Shown piece after piece: positions 38,210 through 48,635 of a stretch of 64,000 nt of DNA. A program made the translations under genes and the position numbers. Under the pieces are notes generated by a model, which was not told the origin of the DNA, made no database searches, and worked only from the letters and a program-made list of their open reading frames with translations. The first letter of the stretch is position 1. Each line of letters starts with the position of its first letter. The stretch covers positions 30,092 to 94,091 of the forward strand of contig WRKT01000007.1 of the NCBI GenBank assembly GCA_009777995.1, in the 5' to 3' direction. This stretch comes from Treponema sp. GTDB lineage: Bacteria; Spirochaetota; Spirochaetia; Treponematales; Breznakiellaceae.

Positions 38210-40875
38210 TTCTTGGCCTTGATTAATCCGTCCTTTACTGCCCAATCATGAATGATCTTCTTTATTCCTTCGTTGACAAGTTTTAAAGATTTTTCACAGG
38301 AGGGGCAAATAAACCTGCCCTGGGGATCGAGTTTGGTTTTTGCGCAGGCTATGCAATAAGTTTTCCCGCAAGTCGGGCATGAGCCTGCAGGAAGATCATC
38401 GGGGGGCATGGCATAGAGTCTTAGGGTAGGAACTGCGGGGGGGTCTTTTAGGACCTTCCAGTTTCTTTCACAGGAAGAACAATCCACTATTCTATATATT
38501 TCCTCATCAAGGCGGGCCTTAAGTTCCTCACGGCTTTTGGCTGTTTCATTTTTAAGATTCAACTTGTCAAGGCGATTCATAATTATTTCTGCATCGCTAT
38601 GCCTGCCTGCTGTAATGAGCATCCACCCGAGCGAGAGAAGAGAAGGTGCATGGTTTGGATCCATTTCCAGAGCAGCCATGCAGGCCTGCTCGGCCCTTCT
38701 ATACTCCCCCTTCTTTGCGGCAACATATCCAACCATTTCCAGAATAGAAGGGCTCGGAGCAATAGATTGAGCTCTCGCTAAAAGATCGTCAGCTTCTCCG
38801 TAAAGACCCAGCTCCAAAAGGCAGGATGCTCTATTGCACAGGTACTCTGCACTTTCGGGTAGTGCGGAAAGGGCCCTGCGGTACATACTGTCTGCCTCTT
38901 CAAATCGCCCTGCTCCATACAATAGATTCCCTGCACAATTCACCATAATCCCCTCAGGATCATCCCGCTTATCAACATCAAGAAGCTCAAGGGCCTTATC
39001 AAGTGAACCCTGCAAAGAGTAAAGTACACCTTGGTTCACGCGAACTGCAGGTAAATCTCCAAGAACAGCTATAGCTCTTTCAAGGCGCTTTGCTGCCAAT
39101 TCCAGGTTTCCTTTTCGCAGTGCAATTTGTGCAGCGAAATTGTTTATCCAACCATCAAGGCCTTCATTGTCCTTTGAAATGCTGAAACCTTCATCTTCAT
39201 TCATTGATAGGGAAAGCGCACTGTTCAGCTCTCTCAGCATCTTTTCATCATCCGGATCATCATTCAAAAGAAAGATGCATTCTGCAAGTCGGAAGCGAAA
39301 AAGAGCATATTCTTTCTGCAAAGAAACAGCTTCTTCAAGGAGGGGAAGGGCTTCCTTGCGCTTCCCGGCTCTAATGAGTAGTAATGCTTCAAGAAAAACC
39401 AGGGCTCCATCCTTTTTAGGCCTTGGCCTCTTTGCCTTCCTCAGCCCCTCTGCAACTTCAAACTCCTCTGCTGCCATTTTCCAGTCTTCAACGGCAAAGG
39501 CCCATTTCCCTGCAAGGCATCTTGCCTCCCAATTTTGCTCGCCCAAGGAAAGCAGCTTTGGTGTAATTAGACCAAGATCATTGTAATTACCTGCCTTCAG
39601 GAAAGCTCTGCCTGCTTCAATATAGCGCATCATGGCGAACTTATAATTCTCCATAACTTCATAAACATTCGCGGCATTCTTGGCATATATCCCATTTTTC
39701 TTATCCAACTTGAAAGCCAAGTCATAAGCAGAAGCGGCCTGTTTATTCTCACTGAGCTCCCAGTGTGCATGCCCTGAAAAATTGCGAAGTACCGGATCAT
39801 CAGGTTTAATTTTAACAGCCTCATTGCAGAATTTTTTCAGCTCTTTATATCGTTCCCTCGAATAAAGGATTTTAGCCATTTCCACAACAGCCTCTTTTCC
39901 TTCATGGCTTTCCAAATCCTGCTCAAAACATTCGGCAATGTACTTTTCAGCATCTTCTGCGAGACCAAGAAGTTGAGCAAGCCTGCCTGCTAAAAGAAGC
40001 TCTTCTTGCGTCTTTCTATGGCCTTCCCTATCCCAGCTCTTTCTGAGCTGCAACATAGCCTCATTATGCTGATCCATTGCACTAAAGGTTTCTGCGAGAT
40101 TCATCCTTGCCCTAGAGTCGATTTCCTCACTTTCATGCCACTTCTCGTAAAGTTCCATAACACTTGTGGTAAAAGAGTCCAGGGTGATGGATTCAAGAAA
40201 AACCTCCACCGAATAAGAAACATCATGTACATCCCGAATTGCCCTATAGGCAGGATCACCTGAATCATAGGATGCGGCGGCAAAGCATATACAGCCTTCA
40301 AGAATCGAAGAATCATTAATCTCTGCGGCCCAGGTGCCTCGGATAAGAACAATGATGCGGCTGCCATAAGCCACAAGAGAGAAATCAACAGTATCGCTTG
40401 GGTTAAGCATCATTGCCCCTTGAGAAAGCGGGATCTCTGTCCAGCCTATTAGGGCGAATGGTGTTCCGTTTCTGACAGCATCAAGCCTAAAATAGCCCTT
40501 ATTTGAAATCAGAAACGAGTAATAGGTCCTCTCATCTACCATCCTAAAGAAAATTCCCCCTGCACCGTATCCGCCCATTGTATCTATACGCAGAGCCCCG
40601 CTAATAATAAGATCCCTATAGCGTCTTTCCGGAGCTTCCACCCAGGCAATGCAGCCGGTTTTTTTTAATGAAATAACAAGTGAATGTCCGGGATAAAAAA
40701 GGTTTTCTTTTATACTGGAATCATACGATGCATCCGATTTAATATTGAACCGTGTATGCTTTTCTTTGCTGAAATTAGCTGTCCATTTTTCTTCAATAAT
40801 TTCTTCAGGATCAAGCGGTTTTTGCCGCCTGAAGAGATTTTGAATAAATAATAGCTTCCTGAAAATACCGAGCAT
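38206..40875 (-). CDS. large TPR-repeat protein with C-terminal zinc-finger motif
   Basis: An 889-aa protein. Residues ~30-225 are beta-rich, with LRIDTMGGYGAGGIFFRMVDERTYYSFLISNKGYFRLDAVRNG, reminiscent of a LamG/jelly-roll-like domain. Residues ~240-790 hold many tetratricopeptide repeats (for example NFSGHAHWELSENKQAASAYDLAFKLD and VNCAGNLLYGAGRFEEADSMYRRALS). The end has paired CxxC motifs (DCSSCERN, CPTCGKTYCIACA, CPSCEKS), probable zinc ribbons. There is no signal peptide. It is the first gene of the operon with PrsW, and is expected to act as a protein scaffold. Confidence 0.8.
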   Translation of the reverse strand: MLGIFRKLLFIQNLFRRQKPLDPEEIIEEKWTANFSKEKHTRFNIKSDASYDSSIKENLFYPGHSLVISLKKTGCIAWVEAPERRYRDLIISGALRIDTMGGYGAGGIFFRMVDERTYYSFLISNKGYFRLDAVRNGTPFALIGWTEIPLSQGAMMLNPSDTVDFSLVAYGSRIIVLIRGTWAAEINDSSILEGCICFAAASYDSGDPAYRAIRDVHDVSYSVEVFLESITLDSFTTSVMELYEKWHESEEIDSRARMNLAETFSAMDQHNEAMLQLRKSWDREGHRKTQEELLLAGRLAQLLGLAEDAEKYIAECFEQDLESHEGKEAVVEMAKILYSRERYKELKKFCNEAVKIKPDDPVLRNFSGHAHWELSENKQAASAYDLAFKLDKKNGIYAKNAANVYEVMENYKFAMMRYIEAGRAFLKAGNYNDLGLITPKLLSLGEQNWEARCLAGKWAFAVEDWKMAAEEFEVAEGLRKAKRPRPKKDGALVFLEALLLIRAGKRKEALPLLEEAVSLQKEYALFRFRLAECIFLLNDDPDDEKMLRELNSALSLSMNEDEGFSISKDNEGLDGWINNFAAQIALRKGNLELAAKRLERAIAVLGDLPAVRVNQGVLYSLQGSLDKALELLDVDKRDDPEGIMVNCAGNLLYGAGRFEEADSMYRRALSALPESAEYLCNRASCLLELGLYGEADDLLARAQSIAPSPSILEMVGYVAAKKGEYRRAEQACMAALEMDPNHAPSLLSLGWMLITAGRHSDAEIIMNRLDKLNLKNETAKSREELKARLDEEIYRIVDCSSCERNWKVLKDPPAVPTLRLYAMPPDDLPAGSCPTCGKTYCIACAKTKLDPQGRFICPSCEKSLKLVNEGIKKIIHDWAVKDGLIKAKK

Positions 40876-40918
40876 ACTATAGTATGTACTCTAAAGAAAC
40901 AAAAAGTCGAGGCTTTTA

Positions 40919-42124
40919 GTGATAAAATTTGATTTTAAGAAAAACTTCGTTATTCAAAAATACGGAGATATCCTGCTCTTAGCTCTTGCATTGGCAATTC
41001 TCGCAGGTGCTCTTCTTCGCTTTATCCCGAGAGGTGCAGGCGACTCTGAAGAAAGGGGATTTATCAATATAACTTTTACTCAGTGGTGGCAAAATGAGCT
41101 TGAAGAAGGTTTTCTCGAAAGCCTTATTGAAGAGTTTGAAAGCCTTAATTCCGGGATAGGTGTAATTTTAGACACAAGGTCCTATGAGGAAATTTGGCAG
41201 GGGTTTTTTGATCCCTACGAAGAAACCGGCCCTTTCACTTCTGATGTACTTGCCCTTGATTCCCTTTGGCTTTCTGAGCTTCTAAGCAGAGGTATAATCG
41301 AAAGTCCGGGGCCTGCTCTAATTTCTCCTATTAATGTCTTTTACTATAATATTGATATTCTCTCCGAAGCCGGATTCTCAAGGCCTCCAAGGAATAGGAG
41401 CGAAGTAATCGAGTATTCACGAGAAATCTTGAGCCTTGGACGTCAGGCAATAATACTTGACCTTGAGAGCCCAAGAGGTCTTTACGATAATATTTTCCCA
41501 TGGATTGGTGCTGCAGGTGCCGCACTCATCAATAACGGGAATCCTACTGTTAATACGAATACAGTGGTGAACATTCTCGCCTTCTTTGCGGCATTGAACG
41601 GCGAAGGGCTCATCCTGCATGGAAGGTATGGCAGTGAAGAGAAAATCGAAGATTTCATAAACGGCCGTGCCGCCTTTATGGTTGCCAATGCCATGAAGAT
41701 TGATCATGTAAGGGAGCAAATGGGGGAAGACAGTTTCAGTATCACTTCAATTCCTACACCGGATAATTATGCAGGAAGGACTTTTTTTTCTGCTTTTGAG
41801 TGGACCCTTGGTATAAATTCTGCATCCGAGCATAAGGCTGAATCAAGGCTTTTCATGAATTTCCTTGCAGAAAATCTTTATAGGTTTTCCCGGGCTGCAG
41901 GAGAGGTCCCTTCCGAAAAGATTACGGCTAACGACCCGATTTACTCAAAGGTATGGGAAATTGCAATGGCAGGAGATATTGCAAATGACTTTATTAATAT
42001 GCCTTGGAACGAACTAAAAGATGTCTTTGATGAAGAGCTGGATGCTCTATTTAAGGGGCTTGCCGGCCCCGGAGAAACAGCAGCGGCAATTCAAAGACGT
42101 TGGGGGCTGATAATAAATGAATGA
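40919..42124 (+). CDS. extracellular solute-binding protein (family 1)
   Basis: A 401-aa protein starting at GTG. The N-terminal hydrophobic segment (DILLLALALAILAGALLRF, about 17-36) anchors or exports it. The mature part is a periplasmic binding protein: ITFTQWWQNELEEGFLESLIEEFESLNSGIGVIL, VLALDSLWLSELLSRG, SPINVFYYNIDILSEAGFSRPPRN, FINGRAAFMVANAMKIDHVRE and FFSAFEWTLGIN. This looks like sugar-type ABC uptake. No permease or ATPase gene lies beside it, so it is an orphan binding protein here. It overlaps the EamA gene by 8 bp. Confidence 0.85.
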   Translation: MIKFDFKKNFVIQKYGDILLLALALAILAGALLRFIPRGAGDSEERGFINITFTQWWQNELEEGFLESLIEEFESLNSGIGVILDTRSYEEIWQGFFDPYEETGPFTSDVLALDSLWLSELLSRGIIESPGPALISPINVFYYNIDILSEAGFSRPPRNRSEVIEYSREILSLGRQAIILDLESPRGLYDNIFPWIGAAGAALINNGNPTVNTNTVVNILAFFAALNGEGLILHGRYGSEEKIEDFINGRAAFMVANAMKIDHVREQMGEDSFSITSIPTPDNYAGRTFFSAFEWTLGINSASEHKAESRLFMNFLAENLYRFSRAAGEVPSEKITANDPIYSKVWEIAMAGDIANDFINMPWNELKDVFDEELDALFKGLAGPGETAAAIQRRWGLIINE

Positions 42125-42983
42125 TCATGGCAAGAGCCTAGTCTTTATACATTTATCGATTATACTCTTCGGCTTCTCGGCTCTTTTTGCAAGATGGATA
42201 GATCAGCCTTCTTTTGTCATAACATTCGGAAGGGTATTTTTTTCATCGATATTTTTATTGATATTCATAAAGGCAAGCAGAATAGAATTAAAGCTACAAA
42301 TTAGCAAAGACTACCCGTTAATAGTTTGCGCAGGTTTTTTACTTGCAATTCATTGGTATTGCTTCATTCAATCAATACAACTCTCTACGATAGCGATAGG
42401 TACAATTACCTTCGCCGCATTCCCGGTCTTTGTGTCAATCCTCGAGCCTCTTATCTTCAGGGAAAAAATGAGGGTTCGCATAATTGTCTGTTCCATAATA
42501 ATGCTGATTGCAATATTCATAATAAGCTCTGTTGGCAACGACGATGAATCAACACAAAGGACAGCCGGCGTAATAATCGGATTAATTTCAAGTCTGACAT
42601 TTGCAGTTTTGTCATTATTTAACAGATATTTCTCCAAAAAGTATAGACCTGAAATAATAATTTTTTATGAGCAGGCAAGCGCAGCAATAATACTATTTCC
42701 TTTAATGTTTATACTTAGGCCCATAGTTTCAGGAACAGAAATCTTGGTTTTGGCATTATTCGGCATAGTATTCACGGCAATTGCGCACGGCTTATTTGTG
42801 AGAGGACTGCGCCATGTGAAGGTAAGCACAGCAGGAATTATATCGGGGCTTGAAGCAGTCTATTCGATAGTACTTGCATCAATATTACTTACAGAAATTC
42901 CAATTTTAAATGAAATAGTAGGCGGTCTTATCATTATTATACTTGCCTGCTATGTTACAATATCCGGGAAACAGGGAGCTTAA
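42117..42983 (+). CDS. EamA/DMT-family transporter
   Basis: A 288-aa membrane protein with ten predicted helices in two EamA repeats; the signature ends AIHWYCFIQSIQLSTIAIGTITFAAFPVFVSILEPLIFREK (first repeat) and GIVFTAIAHGLFVRGLRHVKVSTAGIISGLEAVYSIVLASILLTEIP (second) are clear. Such transporters export or take up metabolites such as amino acids or sugars. Coupled to the solute-binding protein by an 8-bp overlap, followed 4 bp later by a class II aldolase. Together this suggests a small carbohydrate or metabolite module. Confidence 0.9.
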   Translation: MNDHGKSLVFIHLSIILFGFSALFARWIDQPSFVITFGRVFFSSIFLLIFIKASRIELKLQISKDYPLIVCAGFLLAIHWYCFIQSIQLSTIAIGTITFAAFPVFVSILEPLIFREKMRVRIIVCSIIMLIAIFIISSVGNDDESTQRTAGVIIGLISSLTFAVLSLFNRYFSKKYRPEIIIFYEQASAAIILFPLMFILRPIVSGTEILVLALFGIVFTAIAHGLFVRGLRHVKVSTAGIISGLEAVYSIVLASILLTEIPILNEIVGGLIIIILACYVTISGKQGA

Positions 42984-42987
42984 CGAT

Positions 42988-43638
42988 ATGGAAATAATCG
43001 AATTAAGGGAGCAGGTAAGGCAAACTGCACTTAGGGCATATACAGAAAAGCTTGTTGCAGGCACCAGCGGCAATGTAAGTGCATTCAACCGCAGGCAGGG
43101 CCTAATGGTAATAACACCTTCAAATATGGATTATACGATAATGAAGCCTTCCGATCTTGTTGTTATGAAACTCGATGGCAGCAAAGTCGAAGGAGATTTA
43201 ATACCATCATCTGAATGGCGCTTGCATGCAGAACTGTATAAAAACTTCGACATCGCAAATGCTGTGGTTCATACCCACAGCCCAAGGGCTTCTTCCTTTG
43301 CAGTACTCCACGAGAGTATCCCATTGGTCCTGAATGAAATGCTTTCCTTCCTTGGAGGTGATATTCCCCTTGCAGACTTTGCACTGCCGGGTACTGCGGA
43401 AGTGGGTCTTAATGCTGTAAAAGCCATGAACAGCGACAAGTACCTACGTTATTCTTGCCTCCTTGCAAATCACGGGGCTGTCGCAATTGGTGATGATCTA
43501 AACGAAGCATATAAGCGAGCAGTTTATACTGAAGATGCAGCGACTGTTTATCACTTTGCAAGACAATTGGGAAAGCCGGTAGAAATCCCTGCCGATGCAA
43601 TTACAGCACTCAGAGAAATATATGGCTTAAATAAATAA
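42988..43638 (+). CDS. class II aldolase/adducin-family sugar-phosphate aldolase
   Basis: A 216-aa zinc-dependent aldolase of the fuculose-phosphate or ribulose-phosphate epimerase group. Substrate-binding GTSGNVS (near 25) and TPSNMDY (near 43), the active-site Glu region PSSEWRLHAELY (near 72), zinc His pair AVVHTHSP (near 92), and the third His in LLANHGAVAIG (near 155). The start at 42,988 is preferred, since the longer frame lies inside the EamA gene. Likely activity is cleavage of an L-sugar phosphate. Its 3' end overlaps that of the convergent permease gene by 29 bp. Confidence 0.88.
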   Translation: MEIIELREQVRQTALRAYTEKLVAGTSGNVSAFNRRQGLMVITPSNMDYTIMKPSDLVVMKLDGSKVEGDLIPSSEWRLHAELYKNFDIANAVVHTHSPRASSFAVLHESIPLVLNEMLSFLGGDIPLADFALPGTAEVGLNAVKAMNSDKYLRYSCLLANHGAVAIGDDLNEAYKRAVYTEDAATVYHFARQLGKPVEIPADAITALREIYGLNK

Positions 43639-45241
43639 TCGCAATACTCATACCGAGAAGCACAAGGGCATGCTTCATAGTTTTACCGAGAATCAGACCT
43701 TCCTTTCCGGTTAAGCCTACGGAAGCTGCAACAATCGCGAGGGAGGTGGGCGAAACGAGCTTGCCCATAACGGCACCTGTTATATTCGCAGTCACTGTGA
43801 TAAGGGGACTAAGGCCCAATTGCTCGGCTGTTACCCGCTGGAGATTACCGAAGAGCGCTCCCGAAGAGGAAACAGAGCCGGTAAGGAAGACCCCGGTAAA
43901 ACCAATCAGGGGAGAGAAGAAGAGGAAAAGGGGTCCTGTCGCAGCGAAGGCAAGGCCAAGCGTATAGGAAATGCCTGAGTAATTTGAAAGATGAGCAATA
44001 GAAAGAACCAGAGTCATGCTCAATAATGCAAATTTCAATTGCAAAAAACTTGCGCCTGCGATCTTAAAAAACTGAAAAAACTTTATCCTAAAAATAATCG
44101 AGCATAGAATCGAGCTTATTAATAGTGCAGTGCCCGATGCGGCAAAGAAGTCAAAGCTAAAACTCGCATCGAAGGGCGCAGGTACCGGGACAATCGGTGT
44201 ATTAAGGTATACAAGTCCGCTTAAGCCGGGCCACTGTTCGATAATTAATCTAAGGGGAAGTGCTGCAGAAAAAGCACTAAAAGCAGGCAGGGACCAAATC
44301 ATTATCAATAAGGTCAGCATAATAAAAGGAGTCCAGGCAAAGATAATCTGCGGGACCGGGTATTTTTCACGGTTCGCCGGAACCGGGATATCATCATTAA
44401 AACGCCAAATAGTTTTTGGTTTCCAAATTCTAAGAAAGAAAATGATTACACCCATGGACACAAGAGGCGAAATAACACTTGGCAGCTGCGGCCCGATAAA
44501 GGCAGTAATAAGAAAATTGGGAGCAATATAACCAATACTCCCTGCAAGGCATACGGGAAGAGCCTGCAGAGTCGCCTTCCTGCCGCACATCACAAAGAGG
44601 ATAAAAACAGGAAGTATTAAGGCGAAGGTACTCATGACAATGCCCACCGAGCCTGTAACGGCAGAGAGAGCTTGCGGATCGGCACCAAAAGCCGTAGTAA
44701 CTGTAATAATCGTGGGCAGCCCTATTGCACCAAAGGGAACAGGCACCGTATTCCCGATTAAACAGATAACTGCTGCAGGAAGCACCGGAAAACCGAGGCC
44801 TATCAGAATGGTTGCCGAGATTGCAACAGGTGTGGCAATCCCTGAAACCCCCTCAAGAAAAGCAGAGAAGCAAAATCCTATAAGAATCGCTTGGACACGT
44901 CTGTCGTTTGAAATGGAGGCAATGCTGGACTTAATAATCTCAAATTTGCCCGAGGCAGCTATTAAGTTATGAAAAAAAACAGCATTTAGAATAAGCCAGC
45001 ATAGGGGAAAGAACCCATTAATAGCCCCAAAAAGAGCTGCAGAAAGTGCAATACTTACAGGCATCCTAAAAATAGAAACTGAAACAAGAAAAGTGATGCA
45101 CCAGGTTCCTGCAACTGCAAGGTAGCCTTTGATCTTCCTTATTGCAAGGGCCCAAAACAGGAAGAAGATGGGAAGCATGGCAAATAGGGCCGTAAGAAAA
45201 ATATTATCTGCAATAACATAATAATTCTGGATCCAAGGCAT
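43610..45241 (-). CDS. L-lactate permease family transporter (LctP)
   Basis: A 543-aa membrane protein with about 12-14 helices. LctP landmarks: [51 protein letters not shown] (about 105-155) and the C-terminal [36 protein letters not shown] (about 425-460). It would import lactate or glycolate with protons. The convergent aldolase overlaps its last 29 bp. selA starts 31 bp away on the other strand. Confidence 0.9.
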   Translation of the reverse strand: [543 protein letters not shown]

Positions 45242-45271
45242 AATTTTTCCTTATACGTTATAATAAAGTAT

Positions 45272-46693
45272 ATGGCAAATACCAATACAAATGAACTGCT
45301 GCGTTCAATTCCTGCGATGGAAGAACTGCTAAATACTCCCTGGGCTTCCGAATTTATTACGAATATGGGAAGAGAAGAGGTAAAAAGGATTATAGCAGAG
45401 GCAATTGATGATGTCAGGCGTGATTTACGCACCGGAAAATCGAGCAAGGCGTCTGTTAGTGAGCTTACCTTGAATAGGGCAATGACTTTGCTAAACCTTA
45501 GAATATCAAGCACCTTGAAACCGGTGGTCAACGCCACCGGAGTGGTCATCCACACCAATCTTGGCCGTGCCCCGCTTGCCGAGGAGGCGATCAAAGCCGT
45601 CAATGATCTTGCAGGAAGTTATAATACCCTTGAGTATTCACCCGAAAAAGGCGGAAGGGGTGGTCGAAATGCCCATGTTGAATGGATAATCTGCCATATT
45701 ACAGGTGCGGAAGCCGCCCTGGTAGTAAATAATAACGCTGCTGCCGTACTTTTAGCCCTTTCTGTTACTGCCGCAGGACGAGAAGTGATAATCTCGGCAG
45801 GGGAACTCGTAGAAATTGGCGATTCTTTTAGAATTCCTGAGATACTTACATTCTCGGGCGCTAAAATGATAATAGTTGGCTGTACAAATGCAACACGCAT
45901 AGGCGATTATCGAAATGCAATAACCGAAAACACTGCCGCTTTGCTGAAAGTGCATCCCTCGAACTATCAGGTGGCAGGTTTTACCGCTTCGACAAGCAGG
46001 GAAGAACTTGCAGAACTCGCCTCGGCAAAGAAGCTTCTCTTTATAGAAGACCTCGGCTCCGGGCTTTTATTCCCCCTTGGCGTACCTTTCGCGAAGCAAG
46101 AGCCGAGTGTAAGGGACTGTCTTGAAGCAGGCACCGGTATAGTCACCTTCTCGGGTGATAAGCTGCTCGGAGGCCCCCAGATCGGTGTAATTGCAGGCCC
46201 AAGGATATTTATCGATAGAATGAGGTCCCACCAATTAACCAGGGCCCTGCGAGTGGATAAAATGACCCTTGCCGCCTTTGAGGCGACTTTACGGATGTAT
46301 CTTGCAGGCAGGCAGCAGGAAATCCCCGTTATCAGAATGATTGAAATGGATGAGGAGACTGTTCTGAAAAAAGCTCGCAATCTTTCCCGCAGACTAAGGC
46401 AAATCGTAAAGGAAGTTGAAAACTGCGATTTTGAAGTTGAGGTTGTGGAAGCAGGCGGTATTATTGGAGGCGGAGCCTTCCCGACAAACCTGCTCCCCGG
46501 TCATGGTGTTGGAATACGCTCGCCTTCTCGCAGTGCAGACAACATAGCCGCAGCTTTCAGACAAGCCGCCACCCCGGTGATTCCCGGGATCAGAGACGGC
46601 CAGCTCATCCTCCACGTTAGAACTTTACTTGAGGGAGATGATAAAATAATTGCATCAGCCTTCTCAGAGATCTTAGGTATCCGGGAAGAGTAA
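45272..46693 (+). CDS. selA: L-seryl-tRNA(Sec) selenium transferase
   Basis: A 473-aa PLP enzyme that converts Ser-tRNA(Sec) to Sec-tRNA(Sec) with selenophosphate. Marks: [20 protein letters not shown] (about 87-106), [22 protein letters not shown], and the PLP-Lys in [15 protein letters not shown] (about 294). The length matches bacterial SelA. selB starts one base after its stop, so the two are an operon. This shows that the organism decodes UGA as selenocysteine at some genes; selD and tRNA-Sec are not in this window. Confidence 0.95.
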   Translation: MANTNTNELLRSIPAMEELLNTPWASEFITNMGREEVKRIIAEAIDDVRRDLRTGKSSKASVSELTLNRAMTLLNLRISSTLKPVVNATGVVIHTNLGRAPLAEEAIKAVNDLAGSYNTLEYSPEKGGRGGRNAHVEWIICHITGAEAALVVNNNAAAVLLALSVTAAGREVIISAGELVEIGDSFRIPEILTFSGAKMIIVGCTNATRIGDYRNAITENTAALLKVHPSNYQVAGFTASTSREELAELASAKKLLFIEDLGSGLLFPLGVPFAKQEPSVRDCLEAGTGIVTFSGDKLLGGPQIGVIAGPRIFIDRMRSHQLTRALRVDKMTLAAFEATLRMYLAGRQQEIPVIRMIEMDEETVLKKARNLSRRLRQIVKEVENCDFEVEVVEAGGIIGGGAFPTNLLPGHGVGIRSPSRSADNIAAAFRQAATPVIPGIRDGQLILHVRTLLEGDDKIIASAFSEILGIREE

Positions 46694-46694
46694 G

Positions 46695-48635
46695 GTGGAA
46701 TACCCCTTTATAATCGGGACAGCAGGGCATATAGACCACGGAAAGACATCACTTGTAAAGGCAATGACAGGGGTAGACTGTGACAGGCTTGAAGAAGAAA
46801 AGCGCAGGGGCATCACGATAGAGCTGGGTTTTGCACCTCTTAATCTTGCAAGCGGGAAGACGGTCAGCATTATTGACGTGCCCGGGCATGAGCGCTTCAT
46901 TCGCCAGATGGCAGCAGGTGCTGCAGGCATTGATACAGCAATGCTGATAATTGCGGCTAACGAGGGGGTGATGCCCCAGACACGAGAGCACCTTGATATT
47001 TTGAATCTGCTCGGAGTCAAATGCGGCCTTGTTGTGCTAACCAAAAAGGATCTTGTTGATGAAGAAACCCTGGAAATTGCAAGAGCTGAGGTTGCAGAAT
47101 TAATTAACGGCTCCTGTCTGTCGGATGCAGCAATAATTCCGGTCTCTGCGCATAACGGTGAGGGAATCCCTGAAGTTCTGGAGCAAATAGAGAATATACT
47201 TGATAGGATACCTGTAAGAAAGGATTTCGGCGCCTTCTTTTTGCCTGTGGACAGGGTTTTCGGTAAGAAGGGCTTTGGGAGTGTTATAACAGGTACACTA
47301 TATAGGGGAAGCGTTTCTGAGGGTGATGAGGTAGAGCTTATGCCTTCAGGAATCACAAGCAAAGTACGCTTTCTCCAGGCCCACGGCGAGAAAGCAGTCT
47401 CAGTCAGAGCAGGGCAGAGAGCGGCAATTAACCTTTCATCTATTCCCCAGGATTCGATACGTCGAGGAGATGTGGTCTGTGCGAAGGGTGTTTTTATCCC
47501 CACAGACTGCATGAGCGCATGGGTTACAATGCTGCCAACGGCAGCAGAGGGCCTAAAGCACAGGCAGCGCGTGCGGCTTCACATCGGCACAGAGGATGTT
47601 GCAGCGAGGGTCTCTCTATTGAGGCTTGGGAAGGAGGAAAGAGACTCAGGCTATCTCCCCGGGACAAGCGGCCCCGTTCAGATTTTACCGGAATCAAAAA
47701 TAACGGTTATTGCAGGTCAGCATTTTGTTATACGTTTCTATAGTCCCCTAATCACCATTGGGGGAGGGCAAATTATGCTGCCAAATGCAACCTTAGCGAC
47801 AGGAAGCTCCGACCGCGCAGGCAAGGCCGAGATGGTAAAAAATCTTGCAGATGATTTAAACCCGGCGACTCTGCTTACTGCGATAATTTATGACAGGGGT
47901 ATTTTAAGCATAAATGAGCTGCTTGAACTTTCTCAAATGGAGAAAAATGATTTCAACGAATGTCTTGTTAGTCTTCATGAGTTAATAGAATTCGGGAAAG
48001 CCCGAATTTTTATAAGCAAGGCGGCCTTTGATAAAGTCGCAGGGGCGGTCTTGTGGCTGTTAAAGAAATTTCATAAAGAGAATCCTGAGCTGGCAGGGCA
48101 GGATGTGGAAAAATTATACACAGCACTTGAAGCAGTAAACGGTACAGGAAAGGTTAATATCGGAGATTTTAAGGAACTAATGGGTCTAATGTCAACAAAG
48201 AAAATTATTGCCCCTGCAACAGTGCAAGGAAGAACCTGCTATAGCGCACCCGGTTTTACAAACTCCCTCGATAATAAGCTTACCGCTCAAGTTGACTCTG
48301 CAAGAGAGGCCCTTAATGCGGCAGGGTTCAGCCTATTAACCGAAGGAGAACTGCAGGAAAAGACCAAATTAAGCAGCCAAGATATAAAACGTGTCGCAGC
48401 TTTTTTAAGAGAAAAAGATGATTTAAGAATGATAAAAGACGGCCTGCTTTTCCCGTTAAAAACAAGAAATGAACTCCTTGCTATTCTCGGCACCATGCAA
48501 GAAGACATTACAGTGGGATCTCTGCGTGATAAAATCGGGGTTAGCAGAAAGTATACCCTCCCGATGCTTGAGTTCTTTGATTCCCAGGGCTTAACTCGCA
48601 GAGACGGAGACAAGCGTACTTTGGTTTCTCCCTAA
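46695..48635 (+). CDS. selB: selenocysteine-specific elongation factor
   Basis: A 646-aa translational GTPase starting at GTG. G domain: [40 protein letters not shown] and TKKD. Domains II-III follow ([25 protein letters not shown]), and from about 430 the winged-helix domain IV ([69 protein letters not shown]) that binds the SECIS hairpin of mRNA. Length and domain order are normal. It overlaps the amidohydrolase gene by 4 bp tail to tail. Confidence 0.96.
   Translation: MEYPFIIGTAGHIDHGKTSLVKAMTGVDCDRLEEEKRRGITIELGFAPLNLASGKTVSIIDVPGHERFIRQMAAGAAGIDTAMLIIAANEGVMPQTREHLDILNLLGVKCGLVVLTKKDLVDEETLEIARAEVAELINGSCLSDAAIIPVSAHNGEGIPEVLEQIENILDRIPVRKDFGAFFLPVDRVFGKKGFGSVITGTLYRGSVSEGDEVELMPSGITSKVRFLQAHGEKAVSVRAGQRAAINLSSIPQDSIRRGDVVCAKGVFIPTDCMSAWVTMLPTAAEGLKHRQRVRLHIGTEDVAARVSLLRLGKEERDSGYLPGTSGPVQILPESKITVIAGQHFVIRFYSPLITIGGGQIMLPNATLATGSSDRAGKAEMVKNLADDLNPATLLTAIIYDRGILSINELLELSQMEKNDFNECLVSLHELIEFGKARIFISKAAFDKVAGAVLWLLKKFHKENPELAGQDVEKLYTALEAVNGTGKVNIGDFKELMGLMSTKKIIAPATVQGRTCYSAPGFTNSLDNKLTAQVDSAREALNAAGFSLLTEGELQEKTKLSSQDIKRVAAFLREKDDLRMIKDGLLFPLKTRNELLAILGTMQEDITVGSLRDKIGVSRKYTLPMLEFFDSQGLTRRDGDKRTLVSP

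Noticed and set aside
45272..48635. tRNA-Sec (selC) next to selA-selB
   Set aside because: I looked for a long-arm tRNA with TCA anticodon around these genes and found none in the window.
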